The translations under genes were made by a program, and so were the position numbers. From Panax quinquefolius (taxonomy: Eukaryota > Streptophyta > Magnoliopsida > Apiales > Araliaceae), in NCBI GenBank assembly GCA_020205615.1, contig JAINUW010000599.1, forward strand, positions 1 to 64,000: a DNA stretch of 64,000 nucleotides, read 5' to 3'. Each line of letters begins with the position of its first letter. The first letter of the stretch is position 1. The notes beneath the pieces are model-generated. The model was not told the origin of the DNA, ran no database searches, and saw nothing but the letters and a program-made list of their open reading frames with translations. Below, one piece after another: positions 23,440 to 36,100 of this stretch.

Positions 23440-24972
23440 ATAAGCCCCAACTCTAGAATTGAGACAATTACTTGCTCATTTGAAATATGTATATTTGGGG
23501 ACTAATGACACTTTGCCTGTAATTATTGCTAGTAATCTAACCAAGGTGCAGGAAGAAAAATTGATGAAAGTCCTAAGGGACCATGTTACAGTTTTTGGTT
23601 GGACAATAGCGGATATCAAGGGTATTAGTCCTGCCATGTGCATGCATCGGATATTGTTAGAGGATGGAGCTAAGCCTACAAGAGATGTGTAAAGGAGATT
23701 GGATCCACCCATAATGGAGGTGGTGAAAAAAGAGGTGCTCAAACTGCTTGATGCCAGTATCATTTATCCCATCTCTGATAGTCGTGGGTGAGTCCAGTGC
23801 AGATAGTCCCAAAGAAATATGGACTCATCGTTGTCAAGAACGTTGATAATGAGTTGGTGCCCACACGAAAGCAAACAGGGTTGAGAGTGTGTATAAATTA
23901 TAGAAAATTGAATGTTGTAACAAGAAAGGATCACTTTCCTCTTCCTTTTATTGATCAAATGTTGGAGAGATTAGCTGGGCACACTTATTATTGTTTTCTA
24001 GATGGTTTTTCAGGATATAACCAGATTGTGATTGCACCCGAGGACCAAGAGAAGACCACATTCACATGTCCCTTTGGTACTTTTGCCTACCAACAGATGT
24101 CTTTTGGACTGTGTAATGCCCCAGGTATTTTTCAGCGATGCATGGTAACCATTTTTTTGGATCTTTTAGAATAATGCATCGAGGTTTTTATGGATGATTT
24201 CACAATTCATGGTGATTCTTTGGATACATGCTTAGATAATTTAAATCATGTTCTAAATAGATGCATGGAAACTAATCTTGTTTTAAATTGGGAAAAATGC
24301 CATTTCATGCTAAAACAGGGAATAGTACTTGGTTATGTTATGTCATCTAAAGGTCTTGAAGTTGATAAAGCTAAGATAGATGTTATATCTACCTTGCCTT
24401 ACCCCATCAGCGTGCGGGAGATTCGCTCTTTTCTTGGTCATGCAGGATTTTATCGAAGATTTATCAAGGACTTCTCGAAGATTGCATTACCCTTATGTAA
24501 GTTGCTACAAAAAGATGTGGACTTTCAGTTTGATGATGAATGCAAGGAGGCTTTTGACACTTTGAAGAAATTATTAACTTCCGCTCCTATCATTCAACCT
24601 TCAAATTAGAAGTTGCCATTTGAGATAATGTGTGACGTAAGCAACTATACAGTGGGGGCTATTTTGGGACAAAGGATTGACAAAGTTGTTCATGCCATCT
24701 ACTATGCTTCGAAGACTTTGAATGAGGCTTAGATAAACTATTCCACAACTGAAAAAGAACTTTTATCTGTGGTTTTTGCTTTAGATAAATTTCAATCATA
24801 TTTGCTTGGTACTAAAGTTATAGTTTATTCTGACCATGCTGCTCTCAGGTATTTGCTCACCAAGAAAAATTTTAAACCAAGGATTATTCGATGAATTCTG
24901 CTACTACAAGAATTTGACTTAGAGATATGGGATAAGAAAGGTGCGGACAACTTAGTAGCGGATCACTTAAGT
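23440..24972 (+). pseudogene. Athila-like reverse transcriptase and RNase H
   Basis: A connector, LRDHVTVFGWTIADIKGISP, is followed by RT motifs: GLRVCINYRKLNVVTRKDHF, PLPFIDQMLERLAGH, FLDGFSGYNQIVIAPEDQEK, QMSFGLCNAPGIFQRCM, and the catalytic FMDDF at about 24,190. Next are GHAGFYRRFIKDFSKIALPL and RNase H (about 24,610-24,970: [38 protein letters not shown]). Stops at 23,690, 23,788, 24,172, 24,607, 24,730 and 24,892 interrupt it. These enzymes would copy the RNA into cDNA in the particle. Confidence 0.88.
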
Positions 24973-26299
24973 ATGATATTGAGAGACGAAGAGGAGCTAC
25001 CGTTGCATGATTCTTTCCCGAATGAGCAGTTACTTTCCATCCATGCTGAGATTCCCTGGTATGCAGATATGGTGAATTATTTGGTAGGTGAATATTCTCC
25101 TAAAGAATTTTCCAAACCCCAAAAGGAAAAGTTAAAAAGTGATGCTAGACACTATGTTTGGGATGATCCATACTTATGAAAATTTTGTGCTAACCAGATA
25201 GTTAGACGGTGTGTGCCTAATAGTGAATTTCAATATATTCTTTCTTTTTGTCATTCTCATGCTTGTGGAGGACATTTTGGTCCAAAAAGAACTGCTAATA
25301 AAGTTTTGGAAAGTGGTTTTTATTGGCCATCGCTTTTTAAAGATTCCTATCTGTTTTGTAAAACATGTGTTAATTGCCAAAGGATGGGAAATATTTCTCA
25401 ACGAAATCAAATGCTCCAAACTCCTATATTAATTGTTGAGACTTTTGATGTTTGGCGTATAGATTTTATGGGACCTTTTCCTTCATCCTTTGGGAATTTA
25501 TATATTCTTTTGGCTGTTGATTATGTCTCAAAATGGGTGGAAGCTAAAGCCACTAGGACTGACGATTCTAAAGTTGTTGTAGATTTTGTTAGTACTAACA
25601 TATTTGTCAGGTTTGGAACACCCCGAGCCATCATTACTGATCACAGAACTCACTTTTGTAACAGGGTGTTAGCGGCTTTGTTCAAGAAATACAATGTTCT
25701 GCACAAGGTTTCTACATCCTACCATCCGCAGAGTAATGGTCAAGCTGAGGTGTTTAACCGAGAGATCAAATCCATTTTGGAGAAGGTAGTCAATTCGAGC
25801 AGGAAGGATTGGATTCTGAGATTAGATGATGCACTTTGGGCCTATAGAACTGCGTACAAAACACCTATTGGGATGTCACCATACAGGATTGTGTTTGGAA
25901 AACTATGTCACTTACCTATTGAGTTGGAGCATAGGGCTTTTTGGGCAATCAAGTAATGCAACATGAGTTTGGAGGTAGCTGGAGTACATTGGAAATTACA
26001 GTTACAAGAGTTGGAAGAATTGACGAATGAAGCCTATGAAAGTGCAAAGATTTACAAGGAAAAGACCAAAGCTTTTCATGATAAGCAGATTGTACAAAAA
26101 ACCTTTATTGTGGGACAAAAAGTTTTGCTATACCATTCTCGGCTTAAGTTATTTCTAGGTAAATTGAGATCTAGATGGGTTGGTCCTTTTATTATCACCA
26201 ATGTGTTTCCTCATGGTGCAGTTGAGATTCAAAGCCCGAGCACAAGCAAGATCCTTAAGGTGAATGGACATAGATTAAAGCCTTTCTATGAGGGGAATC
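24973..26299 (+). pseudogene. Athila-like integrase, first part (interrupted by element B)
   Basis: Zinc-binding N-domain HACGGH ... CVNC (about 25,255-25,380). The catalytic core carries the DDE acids in [23 protein letters not shown] and [12 protein letters not shown] (25,440-25,780). The GPF module [12 protein letters not shown] lies near 26,170. There are stops near 25,177 and 25,954. At 26,299, in codon terms after FYEGN, element B begins. The remaining 18 codons, ending IYKS, follow B at 36,870-36,919. The enzyme would insert cDNA into chromosomes. Confidence 0.88.
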
Positions 26300-29200
26300 T
26301 GTGACGCCCCCAAATTTAGGTACTTGAAACCCGAATTCAGTGCTTCATGATACCATTTCTATGAGCGGAATAATACTAATAACAATAACAATAATATAAA
26401 TATTAAACTTAATTCACATATTTATCAGAGTCTATTCCCAAATACGCAACCTCTAATACATTCATTACATGATAATAATAATATATATATCATCCTTATC
26501 ATAATAAAGTAAACTATTACATAACATATCATAAAAACTCAATTAGCAACCTTCTTTTTTTCCTTTATTCTTAACCTAACCTTCTACTTGACCACACTTA
26601 GCTGAAAACATTTAAATTAAGCAAGGATGAGCATTTGAGTGCCCAGCAAGTAATAGCAATTATAAATATTAGCTGAAAAGATTAAATATTTTCTTTGTAC
26701 TACTCTTCTACAACAAATCAACAGTTGTGATGTAATCTGAACCGATAATAATAACATAACAACTCTCTATTAAATTTTTGAAACTACGTACTGACTATGA
26801 ACATTATTCTCAATTTTCGAAAAGGTCTAACAGAACTTCATCTGTAAACCGTCATAACTTACAGGCACGGGGGCTGATCAGCCCGTTATGCCCTGTATTG
26901 ATTAATACTACATGCAAGAACGATATTATTGTTCACTCTGTCCGCCTTGGGCGCATAAATTTTTTTCCATGTTCGGGATGTTCATACATAGTCTAGAATC
27001 CGAACCAAATCAATTTGATTGGATACAAAAATGTTTTATCTTATTCAACAACATTTCAAAATCTGTGTCTAGCTGGTCAAATAGCTTAGACGACTCTTTG
27101 TTATCGTATACATACTAGTATCAATAGGTGTGTATATATAAATATATATATAACTTAAAATATTTTCTTATATCATTATATGATTTTTTTTTAAGTATTA
27201 AAATCATTTTTAAATAATTTATTTATTATAATAATTAAATAAATTAAATATATTTAATATCTCAAAAATATTAAATATTTATGAAATATAATTAAAAAAA
27301 TTAAAAATAAATTTTCAGACCTTAAAATAATTTTTAATAATTTAATTTGTATTTTTCATAATTAAAAACTAATTTACTATAATTATTTAATAAAAAATCT
27401 AATTTTTAAAATAGTCTGTCACTAAAGATCACCTATAGTGACAGAACCGTCGCTATAGGTGTTCTTGGTGTTCTTCAAGCAAACCCAGAATTCCATGTCG
27501 GAGACCGGACTAGATACTTTGACCGAGCTTAATGTTCTGTCTATTATGTTTCTGTCTAATCTAAAGCTCAGATCTTGTAATACTCATGTAATACTACACA
27601 ATCCATCCATCAACAGGTTCAAAACATAACACAAATGGAAGATATAAGGACTCAAACTTCTTGTCAGATACAATATGGGTTTTTTCTGGGCTACCCAGAA
27701 ACCTAGATTGTCGAGTGCGTACTTTGAGGCTTAAACATAATCATGTTCTGTTTATAAAATCTGTGTTATTAAGGTCTAAATCGCTAGTACTCATGTCATA
27801 GAACATTTATATATTACCATCACAGGTCAACTACAATACATTAACAAGATCTGACATGGTCAAACCATTCAGGAATCTAGTTCATACGGTTTCTGGAAAT
27901 TTCCAGAAACTCAAAATCAATCTCGGATGGCTACTTTGACCATCTCCTAAATCCAACATAGTTGTTGTTTAAGAGGTTTTAAGGCACATATTTAAACTTC
28001 ATCTAGCAGGCTATAACATGTATACAACAACATCAACAAACAATGAACAACAGCGATGATCTAGAGCGTAGCAAAACTTGTCGAGTCCAAAAAGGCTTTA
28101 CGGGTTTACCGAAATAGCCCGATCAATCTTTGGTCAACGACCTTTGACCGTTAATAACAACAATTATAGACATCAAATGACTTCTATTCTTTTTGCAGAT
28201 TAAAGACCACATTACAAGCTATACATATCAACTTAAAAAAAAACACACATCATAAACGAGCAAGGATCTGTGGCCACTGACATTCGTTGTTAGACCACAG
28301 AACTAAGTTTTTTCTAGATTTTTGAAAATCATCAATTTGAAGACTTAGATGTTATGGATCTATATAATACCAACCCAGATCATCAAAATAGACTATAACT
28401 AACATATTTTAACAATAAAAACTAACATCTAACAATAGATTTATGGACAGATTTCAAGGCTAGGGTTTATTCCTTTAAGCTTTGATTTTTGATTCTGACC
28501 TTCTGATCTGTTAGTGGTAAATGTGGGGCTTGTTTATGGGACTAAAATGCTCAAACAATTCGTGGGTTAGAGAGAGAGAAGCTTGGTGGTGTATGTGTGA
28601 GCAATTGGGACAAAATTATGAACTTTCCTCTCTCTCAATCTATATATAACTTGATGAAATGGTTAGGGTTGATCATGCTTATTGATTAAAGGTTATTACT
28701 AGACCACATGGCTATGTTGAGTTGGTTTACCAACTAAAGTTATGGAAAGTTCTACAAGTTATCTATTAAATAATGTAAGAAGGGCAATTTGGTCATTTGA
28801 CTTTTACTTTTAGTGGCAAGGATGACAATTCATTCTAACCTCTAGGGTTTGACCCTGAGGGTTTAACCCTAAGCTTTCCTAAGCTCTAAATCTAGAATTG
28901 TGTATTAAGAGCAAAATAGGAATCTTAGTTTCTTTAAAGGTGAATTAGGGTTCCTTAATTGAATTAGGTTTCCTAATCACTTTAGACTTGTAAAGTAGAC
29001 TTTATAAAGTACTAATCACCATTAAGCTTGCTAAATTAGTAATTAGGGTTTTGATCTAGTAATTAGGGTTTCTAAACATTAACTAGAGTTTACCTAATTA
29101 ACATTAAATATGATAATGGTCATTAATTACATAACACATAACTTAACAAATCTTACAGTCATATTTGACATTGTATTATAGTTTATCAAGTAATGCTAGG

Positions 29201-29684
29201 ATTTGTCTTTGTTTTACTATAACTATTCCACACATTAACATTACACACATAAGGCATATGTTTATATTACTAAAATATAAATAATATTATATTATTATTC
29301 TCATTCCTTATTCAAAATCCGGACTTAGGGTTTTGAATTCATATCTGACATAACCTTCATAGATACCATTATTAATTAAGTTAAAATAATTAACCTAATT
29401 AATATAATAAATACATATCATAATATCCATATCATATATACAATAATCATATTTTCATGGAAAGTAAATAATAAGTATTTTTATTACAACATAATTTTAT
29501 TATAAGAATATAAGTTATAATGATCAATAAATCTAAAAATAAAATTATTTACATCTAATAAATAATTTTATTTATCAGATATATACATATACTTTACTTT
29601 ACACATATTCCAACCCTTATATATATATATATATATATATAAATTATTCACAAAATTTCTTATTGAAAATATTGGGTTATTACA
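26300..29684 (-). repeat. 3' LTR of element B (3,385 bp)
   Basis: It matches 32,172-36,864 along its whole length but lacks a block. Its sequence jumps from the TA-rich stretch at about 27,130-27,155 to AACTTAAAATATTTTCTTA, which in the other LTR is separated by about 1.3 kb (33,018-34,298). Its polypurine tract, AAGGGAGGGTGGA on the minus strand, abuts at about 29,685-29,697. Confidence 0.85.
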
Positions 29685-29978
29685 TCCACCCTCCCTTATA
29701 AGGATTCCGTCCCCGGAATCACCGCTTTAAAACCTATTGACACTAGGCAAAAAGCATACGCAGACATTTCAAGTAGATCTCGATTAGATTCGATCGAACT
29801 GATCTCTAACTTCTCAACATAAAGCTTGTCTATCTAATTTTACGGAAATTTGATTTCTAACAGAACCCAAATTTCTCCTTCAAAATTTCTTTATAGCATA
29901 ATTTACTTATACCCAAGAAAATCATATATACGAAAACACAATTCATACGAATAATACCTGAAGTTCCATCCCCGGCTG
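29685..29978 (-). other. Polypurine tract and spacer of element B
   Basis: Less than 300 bp separate the zinc-knuckle ORF from the LTR, so there is no room for pol. The minus-strand purine run AAGGGAGGGTGGA immediately precedes the LTR start TGTAATAACCC. No coding sequence is seen. Confidence 0.7.
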
Positions 29979-30287
29979 CTACGGTATCTGAACCGTCATG
30001 TTGAAGACCCTTGCGGTTGATTTCATCGAAGTTGGTCCCGTTATTTCCAGTGTTCCATTGCCTTTTCCTGCATTCACGCTCCCTATATCCATTCTCCTTT
30101 TTGAACAGTCCTTCACCTTATGTTCCATGGATCCACATAGAAAACACCCATTGTTCATCCTAGAATTGGGGCAGTTAGGAGAGATATGTCCCTCCTTCCC
30201 ATACTTATAGCACACAAACTTACCCTTAAGACACTCACCGGAATGACCCTTCCCACAATTCTTACACTGCATAACCTGCATTTTCAC
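29979..30287 (-). CDS. Gag nucleocapsid part of element B (zinc knuckles)
   Basis: Continuation of the gag above after a single in-frame TAA at about 30,300. It carries three knuckle-like motifs: CKNCGKGHSGEC; CYKYGKEGHISPNC, in which the second Cys is Tyr; and CFLCGSMEHKVKDC, a canonical CX2CX4HX4C. A basic KRR follows, then ARVFNMTVQ, the point where autonomous relatives run on into protease. It ends at 29,979 with no protease. It would bind element RNA. Confidence 0.85.
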   Translation of the reverse strand: MKMQVMQCKNCGKGHSGECLKGKFVCYKYGKEGHISPNCPNSRMNNGCFLCGSMEHKVKDCSKRRMDIGSVNAGKGNGTLEITGPTSMKSTARVFNMTVQIP

Positions 30288-30302
30288 ACCTTCCTGCTTG
30301 AC

Positions 30303-31091
30303 TTAGACACTCCCAACATTGTTCCACTTCCTTTTCTCACCCCTACTTCCACTACCTACTTCTACCTTCCCAGCTCCCTCACCCTTATTATTTCTCTCCT
30401 TATTGTAGAGGCTTATGGCCTCACTTCCCCCTTCAATTATCATAGCCTTTTCTAAGAGTGCGACAAACGTATTGATCTGCAACACCGCCACCTTATTGTA
30501 GAGCCAGGGTTTTAGGCCTAGCTCAAACCTCCTTGCCTTTCTAGCCTTCGTATCAACTTGGTGTGGAGCGAACCTAGCTAATTCATTGAACTTTGCAGCA
30601 TACTCCGCAACTGTCAAGTTCTCCTGCTTCAATTCTAAAAACTTCACCTCCATCCTAGCCTGCACACTAGCCGAGAAATAATTCTCGAAGAATAGCGTCT
30701 TAAACCTAGTCCATGTTATCACTCCTTCTCCCGCCCTAACTTGATTTGCCTCCCACCAGAAATTCACCTCTCCTTTCATCATATAGGTGGCAAAAGCTGT
30801 CTTTTGCCCCTCATCTACCCTAGCGACTACAAACGTTTTTTCTATCTCCTTAACCCAAGTTTGGGCTTCTATCAGGTCAGTGGTACCTCTAAATTCGGGC
30901 GGTCCTACGGCCTTAAAATCCTTGAAGTTTGCAAATCGATTCTCTGGCTGATTTCCCACGGCCGGCATTCCATTATGCATGGCTTGAGCTACCATGTTCG
31001 CGAAATTCTGCATCAGGTCTGGTTGTTGTCCTCCGGCATTGTTGACAGATTCTTCTGCCCTTTGGTTTCGAGTTTGACGTCTTGGCGGCAT
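30303..31091 (-). CDS. Gag capsid protein of element B
   Basis: An intact 262-codon frame from MPPRRQTRNQRAEE (31,091) to about 30,303. It contains the Retrotrans_gag core: GPPEFRGTTDLIEAQTWVKE, FATYMMKGEVNFWWEANQ, WTRFKTLFFENYFSASVQAR, LTVAEYAAKFNELARFAPH. The Ty3/gypsy chromovirus-type (Tekay/Del-like) gag matches best. A stop (TAA, probably from CAA) separates it from the zinc knuckles. It is the best preserved coding sequence in the window, which fits selection on gag or relatively recent activity. It may assemble particles usable in trans by related elements. Confidence 0.9.
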   Translation of the reverse strand: MPPRRQTRNQRAEESVNNAGGQQPDLMQNFANMVAQAMHNGMPAVGNQPENRFANFKDFKAVGPPEFRGTTDLIEAQTWVKEIEKTFVVARVDEGQKTAFATYMMKGEVNFWWEANQVRAGEGVITWTRFKTLFFENYFSASVQARMEVKFLELKQENLTVAEYAAKFNELARFAPHQVDTKARKARRFELGLKPWLYNKVAVLQINTFVALLEKAMIIEGGSEAISLYNKERNNKGEGAGKVEVGSGSRGEKRKWNNVGSV

Positions 31092-31407
31092 GTTTTGGTT
31101 AAACAAAACAAAATCTATATTTTATTAACTTACATTCTAAACCTCATTATATAAGTTTAATATTTCAAACTTCTTTCATTAATCAAACATAGATTCATAT
31201 TCATTCGACTAATTCATAGTACATAGCATAGCACATACTGCTTTAAACATCTGATATCCCTTTATGACCACAAAAGTCAGGAATCGCTACCACCACTTAC
31301 ACCAAAGTTGGGATTATTATAATACACACGTACATTACCAAACATACATAATTAAATACTAATTCTACCTATTTCCTACACCTCTTTCACGATTCTAGAT
31401 AACCTTT

Positions 31408-31951
31408 TCATTGATGACCTTCAATCCACAAATAAAACATGCACTGGTTTATAGTTGGGACAATCTGAGTAGAGGTATGTCCCTCATAGCCGCAAATGTA
31501 ACATATCTTTTTCCCCTTCTTCTTATCGAATTTTCCTAAGTCGTGGCCTTCTACCTTTCTCTTCCCCTTTTTGCTCGGAGTTGTACACGATATGTTGCTT
31601 GTAGCTCCCATTTGATCAATTTGGATTTTAAGCTTATCTTGTTCTTCCATTGTTTCTAGTAAAGCTTTTCGCAACTGACTATTCAACAACTTTTCTATTT
31701 CCCACAGCTTCTCCAGAGAATAAATCTTGTTCCTCGGATTACACACTTTGGTTGATGCTTGTTCAAACTCTTTTGATGGTGTCCGAATCACTATCCATTA
31801 GTTCCATTATTTCGGGTCAGGTACTATATTTTCTAAAATGATCACCCTCATCAAGGTTATCTTCAACATGAACCTCTATTTCAGCTATTGGCTTTGATAT
31901 TGGCTCATTCTTCACGTTATAAGCATATAATAAGCCTTTTACGCCTGACAT
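31408..31951 (-). pseudogene. Leader ORF of element B: coiled coil plus zinc knuckle, function unknown
   Basis: Between primer site and gag the minus strand reads MSGVKGLLYAYNVKNEPISK from ATG 31,951, with an acidic stretch to about 31,800, one TGA and one frameshift. It then continues from about 31,780 as EKLWEIEKLLNSQLRKALLE and MEEQDKLKIQIDQM, a leucine-rich coiled-coil pattern. A basic region (KKGKRKVEG, FDKKKGKK) and CYICGYEGHT follow, the start of a CCHC knuckle whose last Cys is lost. I do not recognise the family. Ogre elements have an extra ORF upstream of gag, but this does not visibly resemble it. It could be a second nucleic-acid-binding protein of the element or captured host sequence. 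Confidence 0.55.
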
Positions 31952-32156
31952 CTACACACATAAATTATCCTGATTAGAATATATACACACAACAAATAAT
32001 AGTTTTATTTAAGTTATCTTTTATTTGGTTTGGCGACGAATTTATTCAATTCATCTTCTTTTAAACTCTATATGAGTTATTTGTACTTTCAATGTTTTCC
32101 TCTGCTCTAAGGTTATAGCCTAAGGTCTACTCCCACCTATGGTTTCTAACCCTAAA

Positions 32157-32168
32157 GCTTTGATACCA
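32157..32168 (-). promoter_or_regulatory. Primer-binding site of element B
   Basis: The minus strand reads TGGTATCAAAGC three bases after the LTR end GGGTGTCACA. This is the initiator-methionine tRNA type site (consensus TGGTATCAGAGC) with one mismatch, identical to that of element E at 57,149. Confidence 0.85.
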
Positions 32169-32171
32169 ACC

Positions 32172-33033
32172 TGTGACACCCCCAAATTTAGGTACTTGAA
32201 ACCCGAATTCAGTGCTTCACGATACCATTTCTATGAGCGGAATAATACTAATAATAATAACAATAATATAAATATTAAACTTAATTTACATATTTATCAG
32301 AGTCTATTCCCAAGTACGCAACCTCTAAAACTTTCAGTACATGATAATAATAATAATATATATATCATCCTTATCATAATAAAGAAAACTATTACATAAC
32401 ATATCATAAAAATTCAATCAACAACCTTCTCTTTTTCCTTTATTCTTAGCCGAACCTTCTGCTTGACCACACTTAGTTGAAAACATTTAAATTAAGCAAG
32501 GATAAGCATTTGAGTGCCCAGCAAGTAATAGCAATTATAAATATTAGCTGAAAGGATTAAATATTTTCTTTATACTACTCTTCTACAACAAATCAACAGT
32601 TGTGAAGTAATTTGAACCGATAATAATAACATAACAACTCTCTATCAAATTTTTGAAACTACGTACTGACTATAAATAGGGTTAAGGTGACATACTATGA
32701 ACATTATTCTCAATTTTGAAAAGGTTTAATGAGAACTTCATCATCAGAAACCGTCATAACTTATGGACACTTAGGGGGGTGATCACTTGATTATGCCTGT
32801 GATTGATCAATACTACATGCAAGAACGATATTATCGTTTCACTCTATCCGCACTTGGGCATATAAAATTTTTCCCAATGTTGGGATGTTCATACATAGTC
32901 TAGAATCCGAACCAAAACAATTTGATTGGATACAAAAGGTTTTATCATATTCAACAACATTTTTAAATCGTATGTCTAATTTGGTCAAATAGCTTAGGCG
33001 ACTCTTTGTTATCGTATACATCTGGTATCAATA

Positions 33034-33119
<86 letters not shown>

Positions 33120-36100
33120 ACATGTGATTAAATATGACTATCCAAGTGGAGACATTTGTATAACCATGTTTAGAAATTAACGAACATAATATATATCTGA
33201 ATTACCATATACTAACATGTTGATAAACAATGATCAGATATAAAATATATCACAATAGGGTTAATAACATAGCATAATAATAATATAATTCTGAAACTTC
33301 TTACTCATGTCCATTGCATAAAGAAAATGCAAAGGTAGGATACTTGCTCAATAATAATTGGAGTAAGTATAGGAAACTTGCCTGGTCTGCCGCTTACACA
33401 ACTTAGTTCTACCTTTAATTCAAAAACATATCATTTATAAGATTGTTCTATTAATTAGAATAACATATTATAACACATAGTACTGCATATTGCAGTCAGC
33501 ACATAACCTAATCACATTGTCACACATATTCAACAGTCATTGGATCATAAACAAACATTAATCTGATCAAAATATCCAAGTCGGATCAACTCACGAAATA
33601 AGTTTGAAAAACTGACTTAATCGAGTAATTATCGAGTCTAAGACTACTATTCGTATCTAAATATCCGTAAACATTGTCAAAATATTCCTTTAAATGACTT
33701 AATAAATATTTAACAATTAATAATTTATCATGAATTTTCAAACATTGGAATCATTATTAAATGATTTAAATCTTAAATAATTCTATTATCATCAACATTT
33801 AAATAACATTAAAGTATTAATGAAACCATTGCCAAAATATTAAAGTTATTTATAATAACTTAAAATATTTTAAAACATTTATATTACCCTTAAATGATTT
33901 TTAAAATATTTTAAATCATTTTTAAATAATTATCATTATATTAAAATATTAATGTACTATTTATCCAAATATTAAAAGTCATTAATTATAAATTAAAATA
34001 TTTTTAATTCATTTATATCCTTTTAAATGATTTTTAAATTAATAAAACTAATTTTAAAACTATTTATTTAATATAATTATTAAATAAATTTAATATCATT
34101 AATATTAAATTATTAATGAAATTATCCTTAAATATTAAAAAATATCTTTAAACACTTTATTTTCATTTAAAATGATTTTTAAAATAATAAAATCATTTTT
34201 AACTAAATTATTTAATAAAATTATTAAATAACTTTAATATCATTAATAATTAAATAATTAATGAAATTCATCAAAAAATATTAAAAAATCTTAAAATAAC
34301 TTAAAATATTTTCTTATATCATTATATGATTTTTTTTAAGTATTAAAATCATTTTTAAATAATTTATTTAATATAATAATTAAATAAATTAAATATCTTT
34401 AATATCTCAAAAATATTAAATATTTATGAAATATAATTAGAAAAATTAAAAACAAATTTTCAGACCTTAAAATAATTTTCAATAATTTATTTTGTATTTT
34501 TAATAATTAAAAATAAATTTTCTATAATTATTTAATAAAAAATCTAATTTTTAAAATAGTCTGTCGCTAAAGATCACCTATAGCGACAGAACCGTCGCTA
34601 TAGGTATTCCTTGTGTTCTTCAAGCAAACCTAGAATTCCATGTCAAAGACCGGGCTAGATACTCTGACCGAGCTTAATGTTCTGTCTATTATGTTTCTAT
34701 CTAATCTAAAGCTCAGATCTTGTAATACTCATGTAATACTACACAATCCATCCATCAACAGGTTCAAAACATAACACAAACGGAAGATATAAGGACTCAA
34801 ACTTCTTGTCAGATACAATCTGGGTTTTTTCTGGGCTACCCAGAAACCCAGATTGTCGAGTGCGTACTTTGAGGCTTAAACATAATCATGTTCTGTTTAT
34901 GAAATCTGTGTTATTAAGGTCTAAATCGCTAGTACTCATGTCATAGAAAATTTATATATTACCATCATAGTTCAACTACAATACATTAACAAGATCTGAC
35001 ATGGTCAAACCATGTCAGGAATCTAGTTCATACGGTTTCTTGAAATTTCCAGAAACTCAAAATCAATCTCGGATGGCTACTTTGACCATCTCCTAAATCC
35101 AACATAGTTGTTGTTTAAGAGGTTTTAAGGCACATATTTAAACTTCGACTAGCAGGCTATAACATGTATACAACAACATCAACAAACAATGAATAACCTG
35201 ACAGATCTAGACGTAGCAAAACTTGTCAGAGTCTGAAAAAGGCTTTCTGGGTTTACCCAGAAATAGCCCGGTCAATGCTGGTCAACGAACTTTGACCGTT
35301 AATAGAAACAAATATAGACATCAAATGACTTCTATTTTTTTTGCAAAATAAAGACCACATTACAAGCTACACATATCAACTTAAAAAACACACACATCAT
35401 AAACGAGTAAGGATCTGTGGCCACTAACATTCGTTGTCAGACCACAGAACCAAGTTTTTTCCAGATTTTTGAAAATCATCAATTTGAAGACTTAGATGTT
35501 ATGGATCTGTATAATACCAACCCAGATCATCAAAATAGACTATAACTAACATATTTTAACAATAAAAACTAACATCTAACAACAGATTTATGGACAGATT
35601 TCAAGGCTAGGGTTTATACCTTTAAGCTTTGATTTTTGATTCTGATCTTTTGATCTGTTAGTGGTAAATGTGGGGCTTGCTTATGGATTTGAAATGCTCA
35701 GGAAATTTGTGGCTTTTAGTGAGAAGCTCTTGGATAAGTGTTTGAGAGCAATTGGGACAAAATTATGAACCTCTTTCTCTCTCAATTTATATATAACTTG
35801 ATGAAATGGTTATGGTTGATCATGTCTATCAAATTTTATTGATTAAAGGCTATTACTAGACCACGTGGCTATGTTGAGTTGGTTTACCAACTAAAGTTAT
35901 GGAAAGTTCTATAATTTATCTATTAAATAATACAAGAAGGGCAATTTGGTTATTTGACTGTTACTTTTAGTGGCAGGGTTGACATTCATTCTAACCTCTA
36001 GGGTTTAACCCTTAGGGTTTAACCTTTAGGATTAACCCTAAGGTTTCCTAAGCTCTAAATCTAGAATTGTGTATTAAGGGCAAAATAGGAATCTTAGTTT

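Noticed and set aside
30741..31154. Plus-strand open frame of 137 codons
   Set aside because: Antisense shadow of the well-conserved gag of element B.
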